Source: Brevundimonas sp. UBA7664 (GTDB lineage: Bacteria; Pseudomonadota; Alphaproteobacteria; Caulobacterales; Caulobacteraceae). Taken from it: 19,888 nucleotides of DNA. The stretch is taken from NCBI RefSeq assembly GCF_002483305.1, contig NZ_DLHQ01000038.1, positions 688 through 20,575 of the forward strand. Reading direction: 5' to 3'. Both the position numbers and the translations under genes were made by a program. Each line of letters opens with the position of its first letter. The first letter of the stretch is position 1. Below are positions 5,616-13,273 of the stretch, piece after piece. Below the pieces are notes generated by a model. That model was given only the letters and a program-made list of their open reading frames with translations, was not told where the DNA came from and ran no database searches.

Positions 5616-7850
5616 ATGTTCGATATCAAACGCAAGACGATCGACTGGGCCGGACGCCCGCTGACCCTCGAAACGGGCCGCATCGCCCGTCAGGCTGACG
5701 GCGCCGTTCTGGCCACCTACGGCGAGACCGTCGTCCTCGCCACCGTCGTCTACGGTCGCGCGCCCAAGCCGGGCCTGGATTTCTTCCCGCTGACCGTCAA
5801 CTACCAGGAAAAGACTTTCGCCGCCGGCAAGATCCCGGGTGGCTATTTCAAGCGGGAAGGCCGTCCGACCGAGAAGGAGACGCTGGTCTCCCGCCTGATC
5901 GACCGTCCGATCCGCCCCCTGTTCGTCAAGGGCTTCAAGAACGAGACCCAGGTCGTCGTCACCGTGCTGCAGCACGACATGGAGAACGACCCCGACATCC
6001 TCGGCCTGGTCGCCGCCTCGGCCGCCCTGACCATCTCGGGCGTGCCGTTCATGGGCCCGATCGGCGCCGCGCGCGTCGGCTACATCGATGGCGAGTTCGT
6101 GCTGAACCCGACCCTCGACCAGATGCCTGACAGCCAGCTCGACCTCGTCGTCGCCGGCACCCAGGACGCCCTGATGATGGTCGAATCCGAAGCCAAGGAG
6201 CTGTCGGAAGACATCATGCTCAACGCCCTGATGTTCGCGCATCGCGGCATGCAGCCGGTGATCGACGCCATCATCGAAATGGCCGAACACGCCGCCAAGG
6301 AGCCCTTCGACTTCCAGGCCGAGGACCACTCGGACGTCGTCACCGCCATCCAGTCGCTGGTCGGCGAGGACATCAAGAAGGCCTACACCCACGCCGGCAA
6401 ATACGAGCGCCGCAACGGCGTCGACGTGGCCAAGAAGGCCGCCGCCGCCAAGCTGGTGAAGACCGACGAAAACCCGGACGGCGTCGATTCCGCCAAGTTC
6501 GGCGCGGCCTTCAAGGAATGTGAAGCCCACGTCCTGCGTCGCGACATCATCGACAACGGCCACCGCGTCGACGGCCGCGCCCTCGACAAGGTCCGTGACA
6601 TCGTCTCGGAAGTCGGCGTCTTCCCGCGCACCCACGGTTCGGCCCTGTTCACCCGCGGTGAGACCCAGGCCATCGTGGTCGCCACCCTCGGCACCGGCGA
6701 GGACGAGCAATACGTCGACGCCCTGGCCGGGACCTACAAAGAGAAGTTCCTGCTGCACTACAACTTCCCTCCCTATTCGGTCGGCGAGACCGGTCGGATG
6801 GGCGGCGCGGGCCGTCGGGAAATCGGTCACGGTAAGCTGGCCTGGCGGGCGATCCGTCCCATGCTGCCGTCGTCGGAAGACTTCCCCTACACCATCCGTC
6901 TGGTGTCGGAGATCACCGAGTCCAACGGCTCCTCCTCGATGGCCACGGTCTGTGGTTCGTCGCTGGCGCTGATGGACGCGGGCGTGCCGCTGGTTCGCCC
7001 GGTCTCGGGCATCGCCATGGGCCTGATCCTCGAGCCCTCGGGCGAGTTCGCCATCCTGTCCGACATCCTGGGTGACGAAGACCACCTCGGCGACATGGAC
7101 TTCAAGGTGGCCGGCACGCGCGAAGGCATCACCTCGCTGCAGATGGACATCAAGGTCGCGGGCATCACCGAAGAGATCATGCGCAAGGCGATCGCCCAGG
7201 CTTCGGCCGGCCGCCTGTACATCCTCGACGAGATGGACAAGGCCATCGACGGCGCCCGCACCGAGCTGGGCGAGTACGCGCCCAAGATCGAGTCGATCAA
7301 GGTTCCGACCGACAAGATCCGCGACATCATCGGCACCGGCGGCAAGATCATCCGCGAGATCGTCGAAAAGACGGGCGCCAAGATCAACATCGAGGACGAC
7401 GGCACGGTGAAGATCGCCGCCTCGGATCAGGAAAAGATCGACGCCGCCAAGAACTGGATCTCGTCGATCGTGTCCGAGCCCGAGCCCGGCACCATCTACA
7501 ACGGCAAGGTCGTGAAGGTCGTCGACTTCGGCGCCTTCGTGAACTTCTTCGGCGCCAAGGACGGCCTGGTCCACGTGTCCCAGATCTCCCTGGAACGCGT
7601 CGCCAACCCGGCCGACGTCCTGACCGAAGGCCAGGAAGTCAAAGTGAAGTTCCTCGGCATGGACGATCGCGGCAAGACCAAGCTGTCGATGAAGGTCGTC
7701 GACCAGACCACCGGCGAGGACATCACCGACAAGATCAACGCCGAGCGCGCTGAACGCGGTGAACCGGCCCTGTCGGACGACACCGGCGGCCGTCCCAAGC
7801 GCGAAGGCGGCGGTGATCGCGGTGGCGATCGCGGCCGCAGCCGTCGCTAG
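5616..7850 (+). CDS. pnp: Polyribonucleotide nucleotidyltransferase (PNPase)
   Basis: PNPase degrades RNA 3' to 5' by phosphorolysis and is a degradosome partner of RNase E. The product has 744 residues, slightly longer than the E. coli enzyme (711). Two RNase PH domains (about residues 10-145 and 320-460) flank an all-helical linker domain. Then come a KH domain with the loop GTGG (573-576) and an S1 domain from residue 625 (GTIYNGKVVKVVDFGAFV). Conserved second-core segments include FPRTHGSALFTRGETQA and FAILSDILGDEDHLGDMDF. The extra length is a Gly/Arg/Asp-rich C-terminal tail (GGGDRGGDRGRSRR). The start at 5616 gives the normal N terminus MFDIKRKTIDWAGRPL. It is the last gene of the translation cluster. 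Confidence 0.98.
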   Translation: MFDIKRKTIDWAGRPLTLETGRIARQADGAVLATYGETVVLATVVYGRAPKPGLDFFPLTVNYQEKTFAAGKIPGGYFKREGRPTEKETLVSRLIDRPIRPLFVKGFKNETQVVVTVLQHDMENDPDILGLVAASAALTISGVPFMGPIGAARVGYIDGEFVLNPTLDQMPDSQLDLVVAGTQDALMMVESEAKELSEDIMLNALMFAHRGMQPVIDAIIEMAEHAAKEPFDFQAEDHSDVVTAIQSLVGEDIKKAYTHAGKYERRNGVDVAKKAAAAKLVKTDENPDGVDSAKFGAAFKECEAHVLRRDIIDNGHRVDGRALDKVRDIVSEVGVFPRTHGSALFTRGETQAIVVATLGTGEDEQYVDALAGTYKEKFLLHYNFPPYSVGETGRMGGAGRREIGHGKLAWRAIRPMLPSSEDFPYTIRLVSEITESNGSSSMATVCGSSLALMDAGVPLVRPVSGIAMGLILEPSGEFAILSDILGDEDHLGDMDFKVAGTREGITSLQMDIKVAGITEEIMRKAIAQASAGRLYILDEMDKAIDGARTELGEYAPKIESIKVPTDKIRDIIGTGGKIIREIVEKTGAKINIEDDGTVKIAASDQEKIDAAKNWISSIVSEPEPGTIYNGKVVKVVDFGAFVNFFGAKDGLVHVSQISLERVANPADVLTEGQEVKVKFLGMDDRGKTKLSMKVVDQTTGEDITDKINAERAERGEPALSDDTGGRPKREGGGDRGGDRGRSRR

Positions 7851-7876
7851 GGCGCGACGTCACGTCTGAAAAACAG

Positions 7877-7906
7877 AAGGCCCCGGTGGAAACACCGGGG
7901 CCTTTT
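7877..7906 (+). terminator. Intrinsic terminator of pnp, probably bidirectional
   Basis: AAGGCCCCGGTG (7877-7888) and CACCGGGGCCTT (7893-7904) form a perfect 12-bp stem closed by a GAAA loop, with TT and then CTGT following. On the minus strand the same stem is followed by CTGTTTTT, so it can also end the opposing histidine kinase transcript, whose stop codon is 42 bp away. Confidence 0.9.
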
Positions 7907-7947
7907 CTGTGTCTGCGGCGGGCCCGTTCGGACCGACCATGCCGTCG

Positions 7948-9285
7948 TCAGACCGGGAAGACGACTTCCGCCGTCAGCCCGTCCGGTTCCCATCGGCGGT
8001 TCAGGGAGCCCTTGATCTGGCGGACCATGCTGTTCTTCAGGGCCGAGCCGAACCCTTCGTGGGTGGGCGGCGTGACCGTCGGCCCGCCGGTCTCCCGCCA
8101 CTCAAGCCTCACCTGACGCCCCTTCAGCGCCCACGTCACGGACAGATGCCCTCCTGCCGTGCTGAAGGCGCCGTATTTGTTGGCGTTGGTGGCGAGTTCG
8201 TGGAGCAGCATGCTGATCGGCTGCACCTGCTCCGGGGACAGGGCGACCTCCGGTCCCCCGATGGAGATCTGGTCCCTCGGGCACAGAGCGTCCAGTTCTT
8301 CCCGGACGACGTCTTCCAGCCGCCCCCCCTCCCACTGGCGGCTCGCCAGCGACGTCTGCGCACGCGCCAGGGCGTTGACCCGGCCCGCGAGGATCTTCTT
8401 GTAGGCGTCCAGATCCGTCGCGCGGGTCAGATGCATCAGGGAGTGAACGATGGCGAGGACGTTGCGCGATCTGTGATCGACCTCGCGCATCAGGAGGTCG
8501 CGGGCGTCCTTGCTGCGCCTCTCTTCGCTGATATTGCGCACCTCAAGGACCGTTCCGATAATCCTTGCACTGCCGTCCCGAACCGGGCTGGCGGTGAAGC
8601 CGACGGGGTAGAAGGAGCCGTCCTTGTGCACGAAGGTCTCTTCGCCTTGCGTCCCGGCGTTCTCCGGAAAGGCGCGGTCGATGGGGCACTCGGACAAGGG
8701 AAAGGGGGTGCCGTCCGGTCGGGTGTGATGGATGACATCGTGAAGGGGGCGACCGACGACCTCCGGGAACGCATACCCCGTGAGCTTCTCGGCTGCGTTG
8801 TTCATGAACACACATTGCTGATGATCATCCAGGAGAAATACCGCCATGGTGGTATTCCCAAGGATCGCGTCGAGCCGAATGGAGACGGCGCGCAAGTCGG
8901 CTTCGACTTTCTGCTGGACCGTCGTGTCCCGAATCGCCGCGAAGTAGACGCTGTCTCCGCCTTCCTCGAACAGTTGCAGATTGACCGCGACATTATAGAG
9001 CGTCCCGTCCTTGCGACGGTGAACCGTGTCGAACTCCAGCCTGCGCACAGACCCGTTCTCGAGGGGCTTCACGAGCGCCTTGAACGCTTCCTCGCTGACC
9101 TCCGGCTTCAGGTCCCACGGCGTGAGGAGCCTGAGCTCTTCCATTGAGTAGCCGAGATTTTCGCGCGCGCCCTTGTTGACGAGTCGAAAACGAAAGTCGG
9201 CGGCGCCGAATACATACACCTCGCTGGCAGCGTCCTCGACGATGCGCCCGAGCCGTTCGGTCGTGAAAACCGGACCTGTCGTCAT
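7948..9285 (-). CDS. HWE-family sensor histidine kinase with two PAS domains
   Basis: This 445-residue protein has no transmembrane segment, so it is a cytoplasmic sensor. PAS domain 1 spans about residues 10-125 and PAS domain 2 about 135-255, followed by the HWE kinase core. The H-box MREVDHRSRNVLAIVHSL gives the phospho-acceptor H271. The N-box is HELATNANKYGA (362-373), and the diagnostic WRE motif lies at 396-398. No flavin-binding cysteine motif (NCRFLQ type) is seen, so it is not an obvious LOV light sensor; the ligand is unknown. HWE kinases often feed single-domain receivers or the PhyR general stress pathway, but no such partner is in the window. Its neighbour upstream is regA, 109 bp away. 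Confidence 0.9.
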   Translation of the reverse strand: MTTGPVFTTERLGRIVEDAASEVYVFGAADFRFRLVNKGARENLGYSMEELRLLTPWDLKPEVSEEAFKALVKPLENGSVRRLEFDTVHRRKDGTLYNVAVNLQLFEEGGDSVYFAAIRDTTVQQKVEADLRAVSIRLDAILGNTTMAVFLLDDHQQCVFMNNAAEKLTGYAFPEVVGRPLHDVIHHTRPDGTPFPLSECPIDRAFPENAGTQGEETFVHKDGSFYPVGFTASPVRDGSARIIGTVLEVRNISEERRSKDARDLLMREVDHRSRNVLAIVHSLMHLTRATDLDAYKKILAGRVNALARAQTSLASRQWEGGRLEDVVREELDALCPRDQISIGGPEVALSPEQVQPISMLLHELATNANKYGAFSTAGGHLSVTWALKGRQVRLEWRETGGPTVTPPTHEGFGSALKNSMVRQIKGSLNRRWEPDGLTAEVVFPV

Positions 9286-9394
9286 GCGCCGAATCTACCG
9301 TTCCGCCTACGAAAACTCCAGAGACATCGGTAGTTTAACGTCGTCGGACTGACAATCACGGCGTGGCCGGTCAGGCCCTTGGCTCGGAAACAGA

Positions 9395-9949
9395 CTACCG
9401 CGGCGCCCGCTTCGCCAGAATCCGCTGCAGCGTCCGCCGGTGCATGCCCAGCCGCCGCGCCGTCTCCGAGACGTTGTGGTCGCACAGCTCATAGACGCGC
9501 TGGATATGCTCCCACCGCACCCGGTCGGCGCTCATCGGATTGTCGGGCGGCTCGGGGGCCTCGCCGGTGGCCAGGAGGGCCTTGACCACGTCATCGGCGT
9601 CGGCGGGCTTCTGCAGATAGTCGACGGCCCCGGCCTTGACCGCCGCGACCGCCGTGGCGATGGCGCCATAGCCGGTCAGCATGATGATGCGGGCGTCCTC
9701 GCGCCGGTCGCGGATGGCCTCGACCACCTTCAGCCCGTTGCCGTCCTCCAGCCGCATGTCCAGCACGGCGAAGGCGGGGATGGAGGTCTTCAGCGCCTCG
9801 AAGGCCTCGGCCAGCGAGGCGGCGAGGGTGACCTCGAAGCCGCGGCTCTCCAGCGCGCGGCCCAGACGGGTGCGCAGGGCGTTGTCGTCGTCGAGCACCA
9901 GCAGGGTCTTGTCGGCGAGGGCGGCGATCCGGTCTTCGGCATCGGGCAT
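9395..9949 (-). CDS. regA: Redox response regulator RegA/PrrA/ActR
   Basis: This is the response regulator of the global redox system RegBA/PrrBA/ActSR, which controls respiration, cytochrome oxidase and related genes. The 184-residue size is typical. The receiver domain (about 14-125) contains the acidic pocket LDDDN and the phospho-acceptor D64 in AVLDMRLEDG, with the conserved lysine in QKPADADDV. A short proline-containing linker leads to a Fis-type helix-turn-helix ending MHRRTLQRILAKRAPR, almost diagnostic for the family. The start is supported by GGAG upstream on the minus strand. It follows regB by 71 bp on the same strand, so the two are probably co-transcribed. Confidence 0.95.
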   Translation of the reverse strand: MPDAEDRIAALADKTLLVLDDDNALRTRLGRALESRGFEVTLAASLAEAFEALKTSIPAFAVLDMRLEDGNGLKVVEAIRDRREDARIIMLTGYGAIATAVAAVKAGAVDYLQKPADADDVVKALLATGEAPEPPDNPMSADRVRWEHIQRVYELCDHNVSETARRLGMHRRTLQRILAKRAPR

Positions 9950-10020
9950 CAGGGCGTCTCCAGCAGGCTCAAGTCGGTAACAGTACGCGTGCGGTCAAGG
10001 TTCAGACGGGGGGTGCGACA

Positions 10021-11508
10021 TCACGACGGAACCTCCAGCGCCGGCCGCGGCCAGCGCACCGCGACGCGGGCGCCCTTTGGCTGCCCCTTGGCCGGCGTCG
10101 CTCCGCCGTCGCCCGCGCCGACGAACACCTTGCCGCCGGTGCGCTCCAGCAGGGTGCGGGCGATGAAGAAACCCAGACCCATGCCGCCCTGGCTGGGGGC
10201 GATGGTCTCGGGCGCCGGTTCGGGAGCCGCCGACTTCTTCGTCTTGCGGCCCGGCGTGGCGGCGGCGACGGAGGCGGCGATCTGGGCCGCCAGCGCGCGG
10301 CGTGCCTTGCCCTGCGGCCGGCTGGTCACATAGGGCTCGCCCAGACGGGGCAGGATGTCGGCCGGAAAACCGGAGCCGTCATCGACCACCTCGATCTCGA
10401 TGAAGCCCGCATCGACCAGGGCCCTGACCCGGACCCGCGAGGCGGCGAAATCGGCGGCGTTCTCGACCAGGGTCGACAGGCCGTGGATCACCTCCGGCAG
10501 ACGACGCACGCGCGGCTCGGGTTCGCCCGAGGCGGTGCGGACCTCGACCTCGAAGTCCAGATCGAACCCGCGATGGGGCTCGATGACCTCTTCCAGCAAG
10601 GTCTTCAGACCGACCACGGCGAAGGCGGAATCGCCCTCCTCCGGCTGCTGGGACAGGCGTTTCAGGATATCGCGGCAGCGTTCGGCCTGCTGCAGGATCA
10701 GGGCGGCGTCCTCGGCGGCCGGGCCGTCCTTGGCTGACGCCCGCAGCAACTCCCTGGCCACCACCTGGATGGTGGCCAGCGGCGTGCCCAGCTCATGCGC
10801 CGCCGCCGCCGCCAGTCCGCCCAGCGCCGCCAGCCTCTGTTCGCGCTGCAGCACGTCCTGGGTGGTGGCCAGCGCCAGCTCCAGCTTCTCGGCGTCGGCC
10901 GCGACCCGCCAGGCATAGGCCGAGGTGAAGATCACGCCGGTGAACAGGGCCAGGCCGATGCCGAAGCGATAGAGCGGCGGCAGGTTCAGCTCGGTCCCCG
11001 CCTGCCACGGCAGGGGCATGGAGAAGAAGAACAGGGTGGTGGTGGCGACCAGCACCAGCAGGCCCATGAAGGCCGCCTGACGCCCGGGCAGGGAAGCGGC
11101 CGCCACGGTCACCGGCGCGACCAGCAGCAGACAGAAGGGATTCTGCAGCCCGCCGGTGAGGGCCAGCAGGGTCGACAGCTGCAGGATGTCGAAGCCCAGA
11201 TGCGCCGCCGTCAGCCGTCCGTCCGGCATCGAGCCGTCGGTCCGCTTCAGCCGGGCGGTGGCGTTCAGATTCATCGCCACGCTGGCCGCGATCACCGCCA
11301 GACAGCCCCACAGCGGCAGGTCGAAATGGAAATAGAGGGTGGCGATGGCGACGGTCGAGGTCTGGCCCACGATCGCCATCCAGCGCAGGATGACCAGGGT
11401 GCGCAGCGACAGGCCCCGGCTGCGGCGCGGCAGGTTGCGCCACGCCGGGAACCGGCCCGGTTCATCCGGTGCGAACTGCGACGACAGGGGGTCTTGGGAC
11501 AGGCTCAC
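10021..11508 (-). CDS. regB: Redox sensor histidine kinase RegB/PrrB/ActS
   Basis: The membrane-bound partner of RegA has 495 residues. Six hydrophobic segments lie between about residues 35 and 200, including the family's quinone-binding motif GGLQNPF (119-125). The H-box AAHELGTPLATI gives H238. C278 in ERCRDIL corresponds to the redox-active cysteine described in Rhodobacter RegB. The N-box is around 350, the G1 box is DDGSGFP (376-382) and the G2 box is GGMGLGFFIARTLLERTGG. Between G1 and G2 is an unusually long Ala/Pro/Lys-rich ATP-lid insert (about 398-440). The start is a GTG at 11508 behind AGAAGAGG with only 1-nt spacing, so a CTG two codons later is conceivable. The long N-terminal extension possible in this frame overlaps senC and is rejected. 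Confidence 0.93.
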   Translation of the reverse strand: MSLSQDPLSSQFAPDEPGRFPAWRNLPRRSRGLSLRTLVILRWMAIVGQTSTVAIATLYFHFDLPLWGCLAVIAASVAMNLNATARLKRTDGSMPDGRLTAAHLGFDILQLSTLLALTGGLQNPFCLLLVAPVTVAAASLPGRQAAFMGLLVLVATTTLFFFSMPLPWQAGTELNLPPLYRFGIGLALFTGVIFTSAYAWRVAADAEKLELALATTQDVLQREQRLAALGGLAAAAAHELGTPLATIQVVARELLRASAKDGPAAEDAALILQQAERCRDILKRLSQQPEEGDSAFAVVGLKTLLEEVIEPHRGFDLDFEVEVRTASGEPEPRVRRLPEVIHGLSTLVENAADFAASRVRVRALVDAGFIEIEVVDDGSGFPADILPRLGEPYVTSRPQGKARRALAAQIAASVAAATPGRKTKKSAAPEPAPETIAPSQGGMGLGFFIARTLLERTGGKVFVGAGDGGATPAKGQPKGARVAVRWPRPALEVPS

Positions 11509-11562
11509 GCCTCTTCTATAGACCGGTCGCGCGCGGGCGTGCGCGTTTTCGAGGAGGCCCTG
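11509..11562. promoter_or_regulatory. Divergent control region between regB and senC
   Basis: The 54 bp between the regB GTG and the senC ATG must hold, or overlap, both promoters. It contains the palindromic hexamer CTATAG (11516-11521), which could serve as a -10-like element in either direction, then a GC-only stretch with alternating CG, and GAGGAGG (11551-11557), the senC ribosome-binding site. No unambiguous -35 element or RegA site was found. Confidence 0.5.
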
Positions 11563-12189
11563 ATGCCGCGCCGATCCATCCTGCTGCTCGCCGGCGTCTG
11601 CATCGCCCTGGCCGTGGCCCTGGCGGTCGGAACCATCGTGGTCGTCACCGGCCGCGGCGACGCCGGCTCCGCCTCGCGCCAGATCGGATCGACGGGCCAG
11701 CCCGACGTCGGCGGCCCGTTCCAGCTGGTCAACCAGGACGGCCAGCCGGTCGACCAGACCCTGCTGAACGGCAAATGGTCGCTGGTCTTCTTCGGCTTCA
11801 CCTACTGCCCGGACTACTGCCCGACCACCCTGCAGATGCTCGAGGCGACCAAGCAGGCGCTGGGCGATCGGGCCGACGAGGTCCAGATCGTCTTCATCTC
11901 CGTGGACCCGGAGCGCGACACGCCCCAGGCCATGAAGGACTATCTGTCCTCGGACGGCTTCCCCGAGGGCGTCATCGGCCTGACCGGCACGCCCGCCCAG
12001 GTCCGGGCCGCCGCCGACGCCTACCGCGCGGTCTATCAGAAGGTCGGCGAGGGCGAGGCCTATACGATGAACCACTCGCTGACGATCTATCTGATGGGCC
12101 CCGATGGTCAGTTCCGCAGCGCCCTCGGCCACGATCTCGGGCCGGCCAATTCGGCGAGGGTCATCGAACAGGCCATGGCGCGCGGCTAG
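11563..12189 (+). CDS. senC: SCO1/SenC/PrrC family copper chaperone
   Basis: SCO proteins deliver copper to cytochrome c oxidase (CuA or cbb3 assembly) and act as thiol-disulfide proteins on the periplasmic face. This one has 208 residues. The N-terminal anchor spans about residues 5-29, then a thioredoxin-like domain begins near residue 50. Copper ligands are visible: C82 and C86 in TYCPDYCPTT, and H171 in MNHSLTIYL. The ISVDPERDTP motif is also typical. The ATG at 11563 has GAGGAGG 5 nt upstream. It is divergent from regB, as in Rhodobacter where senC/prrC lies beside regB/prrB. A regulatory link with RegBA is likely from this conserved context. Confidence 0.94.
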   Translation: MPRRSILLLAGVCIALAVALAVGTIVVVTGRGDAGSASRQIGSTGQPDVGGPFQLVNQDGQPVDQTLLNGKWSLVFFGFTYCPDYCPTTLQMLEATKQALGDRADEVQIVFISVDPERDTPQAMKDYLSSDGFPEGVIGLTGTPAQVRAAADAYRAVYQKVGEGEAYTMNHSLTIYLMGPDGQFRSALGHDLGPANSARVIEQAMARG

Positions 12190-12239
12190 ACCGAAATCGG
12201 CCTTGATGGACGCAGTCCATCAAGGCTCAGATTTCGGTC
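12189..12239. repeat. Long two-part hairpin between convergent genes
   Basis: GACCGAAATC (12189-12198) pairs with GATTTCGGTC (12230-12239). Inside, CCTTGATGGAC (12201-12211) pairs with GTCCATCAAGG (12215-12225) around a GCA loop. In total there are 21 base pairs with one small internal loop. It begins at the last base of the senC stop codon and separates senC from the convergent DUF6768 gene. There is no U-tract on either strand. It may act as a bidirectional transcription barrier, or it may be a REP-like dispersed palindrome. Confidence 0.75.
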
Positions 12240-12274
12240 CAGCTTCTGTCTGGCGCGCCATGGCCCGCCCGGGC

Positions 12275-12643
12275 CTATCCTTTGCGACCCACCGCTGCCT
12301 GCAGCTGCTGGCGCTTGAGCTCGCGCATAAGCCGGTTGGCCTGGAGTTCCGGCATCATCCCCAGCTTGATGATCAGCGACATCAGCACCAGCACGGCGGC
12401 GGGCAGGCCCCAGTGCAGGGCCGACAGGGCGGTCTCGGCCTCGAAGAACCGCCACCCTGCCCACAGGCCGCAGACGAACAGCGCCGTCTGCATCACGATC
12501 ATGACGACATTCACCCAGCCATTGGGACCGCCGACCAGGCCGAAGGCCTGTTCGAAGAAACCCGGCTCGCGCGCGGTGTCGCGGAACAGGGCCTGTTCCT
12601 CGCCGTCGAGGGCCTCCTCGATCATCCGGTCGATATCCTGCAT
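12275..12643 (-). CDS. Small two-helix membrane protein, DUF6768 type
   Basis: This is a 122-residue protein. The N terminus is acidic and cytoplasmic-looking (MQDIDRMIEEALDGEEQALF). It is followed by FGLVGGPNGWVN, two transmembrane helices at about residues 45-66 and 75-97, and a basic helical tail (LMRELKRQQLQAA). I recognise it as resembling the DUF6768 group, small membrane proteins found next to ECF sigma genes; function is not established. The ATG at 12643 has AAGGAG with 7-nt spacing and overlaps the sigma stop codon by one base (TGATG). A GTG one codon earlier is possible. The coupling suggests it may act as an anti-sigma or membrane partner of the sigma factor. Confidence 0.8.
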   Translation of the reverse strand: MQDIDRMIEEALDGEEQALFRDTAREPGFFEQAFGLVGGPNGWVNVVMIVMQTALFVCGLWAGWRFFEAETALSALHWGLPAAVLVLMSLIIKLGMMPELQANRLMRELKRQQLQAAVGRKG

Positions 12644-13194
12644 CACACGTCTCCTTCCAGAACCGCGCGCAAGGTGCGGCGGGCATGCATGAGGCGGGTT
12701 TTCACCGTGCCCGCCGGCACGTTCAGGGCGGTCGCCACTTCGGCGACGCTCAGATCCTCGAGATAGAACAGGCCGACCGCGGCCCTTTGCGCCTCCGGCA
12801 GGGCGGCCAGCGCCGCCTGCAACCGCGCCGCGCCGCCGGGATCGCCCGCTTCCGGCGACTCCGCCTCAACCATCGGCTCGGCCGCCACGGCGGCCGTCAG
12901 GCCGCGCTCACGGCGACGACGCCCGATCTGCCGGGCGCAGCGGCGCGACACGATCTGATAGGCCCAGGCCGGAAAGGCGCGCTCGTCGCGCAACCGCCCC
13001 AGACCCCGGACGATCTCGATCCAGCCGTCCTGGGCGGCCTCCCGCGCCAGGTCGACGTCGCCGGTCAGACGCCAGGCGTGCGCCAGCAGCTTCCGGCCCC
13101 AGCGCCGGGCCAGCAGGTCGAACGCCTTGCGGTCCCCGGTGCGCGCGGAGGCCACCAGATACTCGTCAAGAAGCTGCTCCCTGGTCCTGTCCAT
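12643..13194 (-). CDS. ECF-type RNA polymerase sigma factor
   Basis: This is a 183-residue sigma-70 family factor of the extracytoplasmic-function class with only regions 2 and 4. Region 2 spans about residues 20-90 (AFDLLARRWGRKLLAHAWRL, then AAQDGWIEIVRGL, where the DGW triplet sits at the -10-recognition helix). Region 4 spans about 123-178, with a helix-turn-helix LSVAEVATALNVPAGTVKTRL. The linker carries an acidic stretch (EAESPEAGD). No zinc-type anti-sigma gene is adjacent; instead the next gene is the coupled two-helix membrane protein. Target genes cannot be read from the window. The divergent phaZ starts 172 bp away and could be a target, which is untested. Confidence 0.92.
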   Translation of the reverse strand: MDRTREQLLDEYLVASARTGDRKAFDLLARRWGRKLLAHAWRLTGDVDLAREAAQDGWIEIVRGLGRLRDERAFPAWAYQIVSRRCARQIGRRRRERGLTAAVAAEPMVEAESPEAGDPGGAARLQAALAALPEAQRAAVGLFYLEDLSVAEVATALNVPAGTVKTRLMHARRTLRAVLEGDV

Positions 13195-13273
13195 CGTCGG
13201 TTCGCCCCGTTTCGTATGAGAGGTGCCGACAAGTCGGAACGCGGTTCAATCAATTCGTCACAGCGACGGCCTT

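Noticed and set aside
5097..7574. An 825-codon open frame on the minus strand antisense to rpsO and pnp
   Set aside because: It is the mirror of a GC-rich real gene: its translation is low-complexity, rich in Asp, Gly, Val and Leu, matches no known family, and the opposite strand encodes full-length, motif-complete PNPase and S15.
9300..9304. Minus-strand GGAAC before the HWE kinase gene as an EcfG -35 element
   Set aside because: No CGTT follows at the correct distance, and the -10 would fall inside the coding region.
11509..12132. N-terminal extension of RegB by 208 codons upstream of the GTG
   Set aside because: It would lie entirely antisense to senC, which has intact copper-binding motifs, and family members begin shortly before the first membrane helix.
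13236..13259. GGAAC followed by CGTC, resembling an EcfG general-stress promoter before phaZ
   Set aside because: The spacer is 15 bp instead of 16-17 and the -10 is CGTC rather than CGTT, so the match is too weak to call.
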